Shown piece after piece: positions 1 to 7,587 of a stretch of DNA of 34,020 bases. The number at the start of each line of letters is the position of its first letter. The stretch's first letter is position 1. Location of the stretch: contig CAZQXD010000044.1 in assembly GCA_964597315.1 (NCBI GenBank), positions 1-34,020 of the forward strand, read 5' to 3'. The position numbers and the translations under genes are program-made. The notes below the pieces were generated by a model, which saw only the letters and a list, made by a program, of their open reading frames with translations, did not search any database and was not told the DNA's origin. Source of the stretch: CAZQXD01 sp964597315 (lineage in GTDB: Bacteria; Pseudomonadota; Gammaproteobacteria; Competibacterales; Competibacteraceae).

Positions 1-1769
1 ATGTGGACCCCACGGGTCCACACGTCGAGTACTTTCGCCCACTGCCCGGCGGCGATCCATTGGGCGACCACGGCAGCGAGGGCGGCGTCGCTGTCGAACA
101 GCGCCGAGAGATTTTCGTTGCCGTCAACCCGGCCGCTGCACGCTCCGCCGCTGATGGTCTCGCCGCCCGCGTAGGCGGCCAGTTGCTCCCGCAGCGCGGC
201 CAGCGTCTCCACGATAAACCCCACCCGCCACTCCATGGCCTCGCGCCCGGTCTGAAGCGTATAGGCGATTGCCGACAGGGACGCATCGTCGTGGCGTTCG
301 CTGTCCAGCGCCTCGCCTAGGGCGCGGGCGTACTCCCGCAGCCGTTCGTCGTTTTTTGCTGACAATACGATAAGGTATGGCCCGGTCGTCGACGCCGGGG
401 GTTCAACCGTAGGGCACTCTTGAATGAGTACGTGGGCGTTTGCGCCGCCAGCGCCGAAGGAGGACAAACCGGCCAGGCGCGGCAGCTCTTGTTCGTCGCC
501 GTCCACGCCGATGCGGGGCCGTCGCCATGGCGCCCGCTCCCGCTGTACCACGAAGGGGCTGTTCGCGAAATCAATGTGCGGGTTCAACGCCTCGGCGTGC
601 AGGGACGGCGCCAGTTCGCCGTGACGTAGCTGCAACAGTACTTTGGTCAAACCGGCGATGCCGGCGGCGCTCTCACAATGCCCAATGTTCGATTTAGCCG
701 ACCCGATGGCGCAAAATTGTTTATCACTGGTGGTCGCACGAAACGCCCGAGTCAGCCCCGCGATCTCAATGGGGTCGCCCAGCGACGTGCCGGTCCCGTG
801 GGCCTCTATATAACTCACCGCCCGCGCATCGATGCCCGCAGTCTCCAGCGCCTCTTTTACGAGCTGACTTTGGGCGAAGGCATTGGGAACCGAGTACCCC
901 TTGGTCCGCCCCCCATGGTTGACCGCCGTGGCGCGAATGACGCCGTAGATGGGATCGCCCCCTTGCACCGCTTGGGCGAGGGGGCGCAGCAGCACCGCGC
1001 CGACCCCTTCCGCCGGCACGTAGCCCTCGCCGCCTTTGCCGAAGGCTTCGCACCGGCCGCGCGGCGACACAAAGCCGCGGTGCGCCAGCGCCAGATACTT
1101 TTGCGGGTGCAGCGATAGGTTGACGCCCCCAGCCACCGCCAGCTCACAGGCTCCCGAGTTCAGCGCCTGGCAGGCCAGGTGCAGCGCGGTCAGGGACGAC
1201 GAGCACATGGTGTCGAGGGCGATGCTCGGCCCGCGCAGGTTGTAGAGCCACGAGATGCGGTTGGCGATGGAGGAGATCGTCGAGTTCAGCGGCACGGCGC
1301 CCTGACCGGACACCGCCTCCAGTCCGTAGTACTGATACTCCTGGTAGAGCACTCCGACGTAGACGCCCACCCGCCCGTTCGCCCCGGAGCGCGACTTGAG
1401 GCGTGACGGCGTCCAGCCCGCGTCCTCGAAGGCGTGGTGCGCGCATTGCAAAAAGAGCCGCTCCTGGGGGTCCAGCAGTTCCGCCTCGCGCGGCGAGATG
1501 CTGAAAAACAGTGGATCGAACTCGTCCACGCCGTCGATGAATCCGCCCCAGCGGCTGTAGGTCTTGCCGGGCAGGTTAGGCCGGGGGTCGAAAAACGCCT
1601 CGTGATCCCAGCGAGACGCCGGTACGCTGGTTACAGAGTCGACGCCGTTACGCAGATTGTCCCAGTACGCGCCCATGTCCCGGGCGCCGGGATAGCGTCC
1701 GGCAACGCCGATGACGGCGATGCCCTCAAGGTCGTCATCGGTAGCGGATGGTTTCGAACGGTCGCTCAA
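1..1769 (-). CDS. Trans-AT-type polyketide synthase, N-terminal ketosynthase (partial, runs off window start)
   Basis: The frame is open from an upstream stop to base 1, so the 3' part is missing. It begins almost directly with a ketosynthase: catalytic Cys in DTMCSSS (about residue 189), His in EAHGTGTSLGDP (about 324) and His in SNIGHCESAAG (about 361), i.e. an intact C-H-H decarboxylative condensation triad. The GLSSFGAGGANAH block and the following EWRVGFIVETLAALREQL linker are typical of trans-AT synthases, which lack an AT in the module and use a separate AT, supplied here by the gene at 3337-5727. No ATG lies between the upstream stop and the KS core. A TTG at 1769, preceded by a GGGGG run, gives S-D-R-S-K just before the domain and is my chosen start. 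It is the fourth gene of the minus-strand cluster. Later domains are unseen, so the product cannot be predicted. Confidence 0.93.
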   Translation of the reverse strand, partial: MSDRSKPSATDDDLEGIAVIGVAGRYPGARDMGAYWDNLRNGVDSVTSVPASRWDHEAFFDPRPNLPGKTYSRWGGFIDGVDEFDPLFFSISPREAELLDPQERLFLQCAHHAFEDAGWTPSRLKSRSGANGRVGVYVGVLYQEYQYYGLEAVSGQGAVPLNSTISSIANRISWLYNLRGPSIALDTMCSSSLTALHLACQALNSGACELAVAGGVNLSLHPQKYLALAHRGFVSPRGRCEAFGKGGEGYVPAEGVGAVLLRPLAQAVQGGDPIYGVIRATAVNHGGRTKGYSVPNAFAQSQLVKEALETAGIDARAVSYIEAHGTGTSLGDPIEIAGLTRAFRATTSDKQFCAIGSAKSNIGHCESAAGIAGLTKVLLQLRHGELAPSLHAEALNPHIDFANSPFVVQRERAPWRRPRIGVDGDEQELPRLAGLSSFGAGGANAHVLIQECPTVEPPASTTGPYLIVLSAKNDERLREYARALGEALDSERHDDASLSAIAYTLQTGREAMEWRVGFIVETLAALREQLAAYAGGETISGGACSGRVDGNENLSALFDSDAALAAVVAQWIAAGQWAKVLDVWTRGVH

Positions 1770-1833
1770 CGTGAAGCCCCCAGCAACTGACTCTATGGAA
1801 AAGGGAACAGCAAGACGGGGCGATTCGGACCGA

Positions 1834-2373
1834 CTATGCCGTCGCCTGCGCGCTCACGGCCGCAAGGGCGCGGTTTTCACTGCGAATTCGCACCAGCAGC
1901 AACCCGCCGATGACGAGCGCGAACAGCGCCGCGTACCACAGCAGCCCGAACGTTAACGGCAGAAAAATAATCTCCCCCATCAGAAACACGTAGTTCGGGT
2001 GCTTGATGTAGCGGTACATGCCCCTGGACACGAGCCGCTCGCCGGGCACGGCGACGATCCGCGCGGTCCAGCGTTGGCCAAGCGTCAGTATCACGCCCAC
2101 CTTCAGCGCCATGCTCAGAAAAAAGGCCGTAGCCCACCATGGGTTCGGCGCCTGCCCCCAGGCCAGTATCCAGATTCCCAGCAACCAGAGTCCGAGCGCG
2201 CCCACCAGCCATGGGTAGTGGCCAGCGCCGGACTCAATCGCCCCGGCCTGCCGAAGACGCGCGAAGTTGCGCTCGGCAAGCCACTGCTCGCCAAACCGCT
2301 CGACCGACACAATGCCAAGAATCAGCAACGTCGCCATGGTGTGCGCATCAAGCGCAAAACCCCCTATCGTCAC
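1834..2373 (-). CDS. Isoprenylcysteine carboxyl methyltransferase-like integral membrane protein
   Basis: The 179-aa protein is strongly hydrophobic, with about four to five membrane segments (for example residues 12-22, 52-70, 80-97 and 140-162). It has the ICMT/phospholipid-methyltransferase hallmark RYIKHPNY near residues 120-127, after the conserved RLVSRGMY stretch. Members use S-adenosylmethionine to methylate hydrophobic substrates within the membrane; relatives beside type III PKS genes methylate alkylpyrone products. Here it sits between a thioesterase and a PKS gene, 77 bp after the former, so tailoring O-methylation of the polyketide is the natural inference, not a proven role. The start is GTG at 2373, fixed by a strong AGGAGGG ribosome site six bases upstream. 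Confidence 0.82.
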   Translation of the reverse strand: MTIGGFALDAHTMATLLILGIVSVERFGEQWLAERNFARLRQAGAIESGAGHYPWLVGALGLWLLGIWILAWGQAPNPWWATAFFLSMALKVGVILTLGQRWTARIVAVPGERLVSRGMYRYIKHPNYVFLMGEIIFLPLTFGLLWYAALFALVIGGLLLVRIRSENRALAAVSAQATA

Positions 2374-2379
2374 GGCTTA

Positions 2380-2386
2380 CCCTCCT
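2380..2386 (-). promoter_or_regulatory. Ribosome binding site for the ICMT-like gene
   Basis: On the minus strand this reads AGGAGGG, six bases before a GTG. It is one of the best Shine-Dalgarno matches in the window and fixes the non-ATG start at 2373. Confidence 0.75.
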
Positions 2387-2450
2387 GTACGCGCCTTTGC
2401 GGCCAGCGCGGACTGACTCGTTAACGGCGCCCGGCGTGGGCGGACGGATA

Positions 2451-3233
2451 CTAGATCGTGAACCCCGCCCCTCGCAGCGTGGCTGTGATGTCGCCGATCA
2501 CTGCGGTGCGATGACCGGTCAAGAAAAAATGATCGCCAGGCAGCAGGCGCAACCGAAACGACGCCGTTGTCGCCTGCGCCCACGCCTGCAACCCCGACGC
2601 GCTCACGGTTGGATCGTCCTGGCCGCCGAACGCCACAATTGGCATTGGCAGGGCCGGTCCCGGCAGGTAGTCCCAGGTTTCCAGCACTTCCAGATCGGCC
2701 CGGATCAGCGGCAGTAGCAACGCCATCATCTGCGCGTTGTGTAAGATCTCCGGCTGCATGCCGCCCAGGCGCTCGACGTAGCGCAGCAGCTCGGCGTCGG
2801 GCAGCCGGTGCGCGGCGGTTGTCGACCGTAGGCCAGTCGGCGCGCCCACCGCCGATATGAACAGCGCCGCTGGCAGCGGCCCCCCATCGCGGCGTAACGC
2901 CCGGCACACTTCGAAGGCGACCAGCGCGCCCAGGCTGTGTCCGAACAACGCGAACGGCACATCGCCGTAGGCGCGGACCGCCCGCACGCTATCGGCGACC
3001 AGCGTCTCGACCCGTCGGCACAGCGGTTCGCGACTGCGCGCGCCGCGCCCTGGGTACTGAACGGCCACCAGTTCTACCGGCGCCGGCATCTCGTTATGCC
3101 AGCCGTGGTAGGCGACCGCGCCAGCGCCAGCGTGCGGAAACGCGAACAGCCGAACCGCCGGTGCGGTTTTTTTGTCGAACCGCAGCACCCGCGTATCCGC
3201 TTTCGGCCTGTCGTCGTAGGTTGATAAGCCCAT
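2451..3233 (-). CDS. Type II thioesterase (alpha/beta hydrolase, GrsT-like)
   Basis: The 260-aa protein belongs to the external thioesterase family that removes stalled or misprimed acyl groups from PKS/NRPS carrier proteins. Visible family marks are LFAFPHAGAGA near the N-terminus, YPGRGAR about 35 residues later, the nucleophile elbow GHSLG (about residue 98), the acid in GGQDDP and the catalytic His in LPGDHFF (about 236). A longer frame reaches 3308, but the ATG at 3233 has GGGAG four bases upstream and gives the usual family length, so I prefer it. It lies about 100 bp downstream of the AT-ER gene and is co-oriented with it, consistent with an editing or release role for the same assembly line. 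Confidence 0.92.
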   Translation of the reverse strand: MGLSTYDDRPKADTRVLRFDKKTAPAVRLFAFPHAGAGAVAYHGWHNEMPAPVELVAVQYPGRGARSREPLCRRVETLVADSVRAVRAYGDVPFALFGHSLGALVAFEVCRALRRDGGPLPAALFISAVGAPTGLRSTTAAHRLPDAELLRYVERLGGMQPEILHNAQMMALLLPLIRADLEVLETWDYLPGPALPMPIVAFGGQDDPTVSASGLQAWAQATTASFRLRLLPGDHFFLTGHRTAVIGDITATLRGAGFTI

Positions 3234-3237
3234 CTGT

Positions 3238-3242
3238 CTCCC
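3238..3242 (-). promoter_or_regulatory. Ribosome binding site fixing the thioesterase start
   Basis: The minus strand reads GGTGGGAG followed by ACAG and ATG. This supports the start at 3233 over the upstream in-frame codon at 3308, which would add 25 residues unlike the family. Confidence 0.65.
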
Positions 3243-3336
3243 ACCTCGGTCGCGGCATGTAGGCCGCTCCCGATAGCCAATCGCTGTTGTTTTCACCGTC
3301 ACCCGCACCGTGCCCGCCGTCTCTGAAAGCTAGCGG

Positions 3337-5727
3337 CTAGCCGTCCTGATCGATGCGATACCGCCGTAGGCGCTCCTCCAACAGTTGCGCCGTACCTTGC
3401 ATTAACCGTTCCGCGATGTCGGCGACCCGGCGCTCGCGCCAGGACGTCATCGGACCCTGTTCGACCCACTGGTTAAATGCCCCGAGCGCCGGCCCGCAGT
3501 GGATCTGGTAGTCGACGCTGTGGGCAGACTGCCCCTGTAACGCCAGTTCGTTGGTATGGTGGAAATACCATTTGAAAACGGCGGCCATTTTCTTTTTTGG
3601 GTGCTTCTCGATATGGTCGGCGTCCCGATGGCCACGCTGTGCGTAGTAGGCGCGGGTCTGCACCCAGACTTCATCCAAGGTCCGCTTGAAGTATTTCTGT
3701 TCGAGCTGCTGTCGCACCGACGGCGGCAGGGCGTCCAAACTGTCATAGTGTCTGTACAGCTCGTAAAGCCGGTTCGCCCGAACGTGAAAGAACAGCCCCT
3801 TGCGGGCAACCTGCACCCGAGCACCCATCTCGAACATATCGCCGGCGGGCGCGTAAGCGGTGTCCTGGGGTCCGATGGACTGCAACAGGTCTTTGACCGA
3901 ATCGCTCGTGCCAGCCTCCACGGAACACTGATTCACCGAGCCGGTCATGACGAACTCGGCGCCCATCAAAAACGCCGCCGCCGCCGCGTGGGGTGTGCCG
4001 ATCCCCCCGGCGGCGCCAACGCGGATTGATAGGGGTCGATGGGCGGCGGCCACGATACGGTCTCGCTGCAGCAGTATCGTCGGCAGCAGCGCGAACGCAA
4101 CGCCGCCGTCGGAATGCCCCCCGGAGTCGGCTTCGACGCACACGTCGTCGGCGAGTGGCGTCACGCGGCCGAGCTGCGCCTGGGACGGCGAAATCGCCCC
4201 CTCTTCCAGTAATTTGGCGATCAGGGTGGCCGGCGGCGGCCGCATAAACGCCGAGGCCACCTCCGGGCGCGATACCTTTGCCAGCACCCGATGACGCGGC
4301 GCCTCGGGCGACTCGGGCGTCCCGCCAAGACCGGTGAGCCGATAGCGCACCAACGCGGGCGTCGGGCTGATGTAGGCGGCCGCTTCGACATTCCGCACGC
4401 CGTGGGAGATCAACAGATCGACCGTCGCCTCTTCCAGCTCGGGATCGTCCTGGTTCAGCAGATTGACGCCGAACGGCGCGTCTTCCGCCACCTGTTTTCG
4501 AATGGAGGTGAGCGCGGCGTCAATGGCGGCCCGGTCCAGCCCGCCCGCCCCGAAAAAACCCAGATGGCGACGCTGGGCGAGGGCGACCACCAGCGGTACC
4601 GAGGCGATGCCTTTGTACATGGACCCCGCAGCGTAGGCGTAGCGGGTGCCGTAGGTGGTCTTAAACGTCGCGCTGCCTAACACCGCAAGAATCCGCTGCG
4701 CCGCCGACGACAGCCCGTCAGTGGTCGCGCCCGCTGACGTCGGCTCACCCGGCCCAGCGTCGGCGGGCGGCGGGTGGACGCGCTGCGACGGCGCGACATG
4801 GGCGACCGGCGGGGATGCTGGGGTTGCCACATCGGCGTCCGGGCGACTGGCGCTTTTCAGATCGGTTGGAATCTGAGCAAGCATCCGCTGCAACGTCCGT
4901 CCCGGACCCAGTTCGATGAACTCCGTCACCCCCTGGCGCTTGAGATAGGCGATGCTCGGCGCCCAGTGGACTTGGGCGCTGAACTGCTTTACCAGATACT
5001 CGCGCACCACCGCGTCGGCCTGGGCGGGCTCCTGTGGATAGGGAAGTGCGGAGACGTTGGCGATCACGGGCCGCTGCGGAGCGCGGAACGTGAACTGGCG
5101 TGAAAAATCCTCGAATTGCTCCGCAGCGGGCCGCATATAGCGGGAATGGAAGGCTGCGCCCACGGGCAGAACGATCACCTGCGCGGCGCCGACGGCTTTG
5201 AGTACGGACTCCGCGCGCGCGATCTGATCGACCGGGCCGGACACCACGAGCTGTGATGGTGTATTGAAGTTTGCCAGGTCAAGGCCGTCAAGACCGGCAT
5301 CGGCCAGCGCCGACACCACCCGCTCGGCGTCGCAGCCAAGCACCGCCGCCATACCCCCTTTCGGTGCGGCGGCCATCAAGCGCCCACGCTCGACGACCAA
5401 CTTCAGGCCCGTCAAAAAATCGAAGACGCCAGCCGCGTACAGGGCGTCATACTCGCCGAGACTGTGCCCGGCGTAAAAATCAGCCACCCCGCCAGCATCC
5501 CGGAACCGCTCAAAGCTCAACGCGTTGACGGTATACAGACAAGGCTGCGTCACCTCGGTTCGCTTCAATCGATCAGCGGGGCCTTCCACACAGCAGGCCG
5601 CCAGCGGAAAGCCGACGATCTCATCCACGGCATCGGCCCGTTCGACCGGGTAGCACTGGGACGCGAAAAGCTCTCGCCCCATGCCCTGAAACTGCGCACC
5701 CTGGCCAGGAAACAATAACGCACGCAT
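3337..5727 (-). CDS. Trans-acting acyltransferase / enoylreductase fusion (PksE-like)
   Basis: The 796-aa bifunctional protein has an N-terminal malonyl-CoA:ACP acyltransferase (FPGQGAQFQGMG near residue 10, serine in GHSLGEY near 90, VERGRLM, active His in AFHSRYM near 195) and a C-terminal FMN-dependent enoylreductase of the PfaD/nitronate-monooxygenase type (TYGTRYAYAAGSMYKG near 357, FGAGGL, and the FMN-phosphate region VGAAGGIGTPHAAAAA near 570). This AT-ER fusion is a signature of trans-AT polyketide clusters: the AT loads malonate onto AT-less modules and the ER reduces enoyl intermediates in trans. The length is close to that of PksE-type proteins. A longer frame starts at 5772, but GTGAGG lies eight bases before the ATG at 5727, and the protein then begins MRALLFPGQGAQ as expected. 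It is the first gene of the visible cluster. Confidence 0.95.
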   Translation of the reverse strand: MRALLFPGQGAQFQGMGRELFASQCYPVERADAVDEIVGFPLAACCVEGPADRLKRTEVTQPCLYTVNALSFERFRDAGGVADFYAGHSLGEYDALYAAGVFDFLTGLKLVVERGRLMAAAPKGGMAAVLGCDAERVVSALADAGLDGLDLANFNTPSQLVVSGPVDQIARAESVLKAVGAAQVIVLPVGAAFHSRYMRPAAEQFEDFSRQFTFRAPQRPVIANVSALPYPQEPAQADAVVREYLVKQFSAQVHWAPSIAYLKRQGVTEFIELGPGRTLQRMLAQIPTDLKSASRPDADVATPASPPVAHVAPSQRVHPPPADAGPGEPTSAGATTDGLSSAAQRILAVLGSATFKTTYGTRYAYAAGSMYKGIASVPLVVALAQRRHLGFFGAGGLDRAAIDAALTSIRKQVAEDAPFGVNLLNQDDPELEEATVDLLISHGVRNVEAAAYISPTPALVRYRLTGLGGTPESPEAPRHRVLAKVSRPEVASAFMRPPPATLIAKLLEEGAISPSQAQLGRVTPLADDVCVEADSGGHSDGGVAFALLPTILLQRDRIVAAAHRPLSIRVGAAGGIGTPHAAAAAFLMGAEFVMTGSVNQCSVEAGTSDSVKDLLQSIGPQDTAYAPAGDMFEMGARVQVARKGLFFHVRANRLYELYRHYDSLDALPPSVRQQLEQKYFKRTLDEVWVQTRAYYAQRGHRDADHIEKHPKKKMAAVFKWYFHHTNELALQGQSAHSVDYQIHCGPALGAFNQWVEQGPMTSWRERRVADIAERLMQGTAQLLEERLRRYRIDQDG

Positions 5728-6497
5728 CGGCATTGCCTCACTGGCGATGAGGCGCGCGCCGACGGCGAGCACGGATCGAACAAAAGGGCTTTTCGCGCCG
5801 CCGCGCAGTCCCCATGGTAGCTTGGTCGCGGCTCACGACGCCCCTGTCGCCAACCTCGCACGCACCAACCGACGCCTGCGAACCCGACGGCTCACCCGCC
5901 ACTATCGGCGACGAGTACTGGCAAGATCCGTAAACATGGGGGAGTATGACGGTATCGTCCAAAAGATTTGTCCCAAGGCCAATCAATTTGTCGTTTTTGT
6001 CTAGCGTTTTGCTTCTCTTGTGATACACAACTTAGGCGTACGCTCTTTTCGCAACGATAGCGGCAAGCAACGATGCTGTCTAGCGAAGTCGTGAAAACAT
6101 CCTATATACGCCACTTTAGGACCGGCGCCCCCATACCCCGGAGCCGACAAGCGACGCCTACAGGCGCGGTTTCTCAAACAGTCCATCCCAGTGCGTCTGA
6201 CCATCAAAAAAAATGTCTTTGCTGATAGACACCTGCTGGCGTCGGTTGCGGCGTTCCATTCTGGCTGGCGGGTCCGGTTTGCGCCCCGACCGGCTCACGG
6301 GACAGGTATTGAGGGAAGTTGCACGAGAGTCGTCAACAATCGACGCATTTTCGCCATTCTGGCACACTACGCGGGGTAGCTATTGGGGATCAAAATGCGG
6401 CGGATCGCAGGGGTGCTTACGTCGGCCCTTCTCCGTCGTGTCGCCATAGACCCGTAGCCCGTTTCGCACAACATCGGTTCGACGAGCGCCGCCCACT
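5728..6497. other. 770-bp divergent intergenic region, no gene recognised
   Basis: This region separates the minus-strand polyketide cluster from the plus-strand MDR reductase and should hold the promoters of both. The part around 5930-6120 is visibly more AT-rich than its neighbours. Short open frames occur on both strands (for example minus 5738-6028 and 6158-6367), but none shows a recognisable domain or a good ribosome site. I see no convincing sigma-70 pair, operator or RNA gene. The sequence TCTAGCG occurs at about 6000 and again at about 6079, too short to interpret. Confidence 0.6.
5736..5741 (-). promoter_or_regulatory. Ribosome binding site fixing the AT-ER start
   Basis: GTGAGG on the minus strand is eight bases from the ATG at 5727 and only two from the ATG two codons earlier, so the inner ATG is the better start. 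Confidence 0.55.
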
Positions 6498-7490
6498 ATG
6501 CCGACTCAGATTTGCCTTAAAGAACGTCCCGCCGGTCTTCCAAGCGAATCGACTTGGCTGATGACCCACGCTGAGCAACGCGCACCCAACGCTGGCGAAA
6601 TTGCCGTCAACGTCGAATATATTTCCGTCGATCCGGCCATGCGCGGATGGATCAGTCCCGGTCACAATTATATGGACCCGGTCGCGGTCGGCGAGGTCAT
6701 GGCCGCAGCGGGGGTCGGGCGCGTGCATGAAAGCGCCAGCGATGCCTTTGCGGTCGGGGATTACGTCACGGGCAATACCGGCGTGCAAACCCACTGTACC
6801 CGCTCGGCTGATGCGTTTCAGAAGATCACCCCCGGCGACTGGCCGCTAACAACCTTTGTCGGCGGCTTCGGCCTGGCCGGCATGGCGGCGTACTTCGGAC
6901 TGCTGCGGGTCGCGGCCCTCGAATCCGGCGAGACTGTCGTTATCTCCGGCGCCGCTGGGGCCGTGGGTTCTATTGTCGGCCAGATCGCCAAGATCCGCGG
7001 CTGTCGGGTCATCGGAATCGCCGGTGGCGCGGCCAAATGCGATCTGCTCATCAACACCTTCGGTTTCGACGCTGCGATCGACTACCACAGCGTCTCGGTT
7101 CCCTACGCGCTGAAAACCCATTGCCCGGATGCAATCGATGTTTTTTTTGACAACGTGGGCGGCGAGACGCTGGAGGCGGCGCTGAACCAGTTGGCGTTCG
7201 GGGGGCGCGTTGTGCTGTGCGGTGCGATTAGCCAGTACAACAGCAGTTCCCACGGCGACGGTCCCCGCAATTACATGCAGTTGCTCATGCGCCGCGCCCG
7301 TATGGAAGGGTTTGTGGCAACGGATTACGCCGAGTCTTTTCCAGAGGCGGTGCTTGATCTCGCAGTATGGCATCGGGCCGGACGGCTGGTCTTCAAAGAA
7401 CACATCGTCGAGGGCCTCGCCTCGTTCCCGAGCGCCCTGAACATGCTCTTTTCGGGTGAAAATCTTGGCAAACTCATCATCCGTGTCTAG
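6498..7490 (+). CDS. NADP-dependent oxidoreductase of the zinc-free MDR family (leukotriene B4 dehydrogenase/CurA-like)
   Basis: The 330-aa protein has the normal length and order for the PTGR/CurA branch of medium-chain reductases. Its N-terminal catalytic fold contains VEYISVDPAMRGWIS, a motif typical of this branch, and its Rossmann domain has SGAAGAVGSIVGQIAK (about residues 150-166), followed by VIGIAGG and FFDNVGGE. Zinc ligands are absent, as expected. Such enzymes reduce the C=C bond of enones or enals with NADPH in the cytosol. The gene is transcribed away from the PKS cluster. It could serve it as a tailoring reductase, but an unrelated detoxification role is equally likely. The start is the ATG of MPTQICL; no strong ribosome site precedes it. 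Confidence 0.9.
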   Translation: MPTQICLKERPAGLPSESTWLMTHAEQRAPNAGEIAVNVEYISVDPAMRGWISPGHNYMDPVAVGEVMAAAGVGRVHESASDAFAVGDYVTGNTGVQTHCTRSADAFQKITPGDWPLTTFVGGFGLAGMAAYFGLLRVAALESGETVVISGAAGAVGSIVGQIAKIRGCRVIGIAGGAAKCDLLINTFGFDAAIDYHSVSVPYALKTHCPDAIDVFFDNVGGETLEAALNQLAFGGRVVLCGAISQYNSSSHGDGPRNYMQLLMRRARMEGFVATDYAESFPEAVLDLAVWHRAGRLVFKEHIVEGLASFPSALNMLFSGENLGKLIIRV

Positions 7491-7527
7491 GCGCTCGGCC
7501 CAGGAACCCAGCGCAGCACTCCCGCAA

Positions 7528-7556
7528 AACCAGCGGGACGCCGTAGGCATCTCCGG
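7528..7556 (-). repeat. 29-bp inverted copy of the IS200/IS605-type end at 33992-34020
   Basis: Read on the minus strand, this matches the plus strand at 33992-34020 in 27 of 29 bases; the shared core is CCTACGGCGTCCCG. The other copy follows a perfect hairpin of the kind found at the right ends of IS200/IS605 (TnpB-type) elements, so this is best read as a decayed end of such an element. No transposase gene is present beside it. Confidence 0.6.
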
Positions 7557-7587
7557 CATTTAGGCTGTGGCCTGACGCGCATTCTGA

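Noticed and set aside
3..320. Plus-strand frame at the window start
   Set aside because: It is antisense to a clear ketosynthase linker region whose frame is continuously open on the minus strand to base 1.
5738..6028. 96-aa minus-strand frame upstream of the AT-ER gene
   Set aside because: No domain, no good ribosome site, composition unlike its neighbours, and it overlaps the region expected to hold the cluster's promoter.
7491..7540. Possible terminator after the MDR reductase
   Set aside because: The small stems (GCGCT/AGCGC and CCCGC/GCGGG) are only five base pairs with no T-run, and the second belongs to the IS-end fragment.
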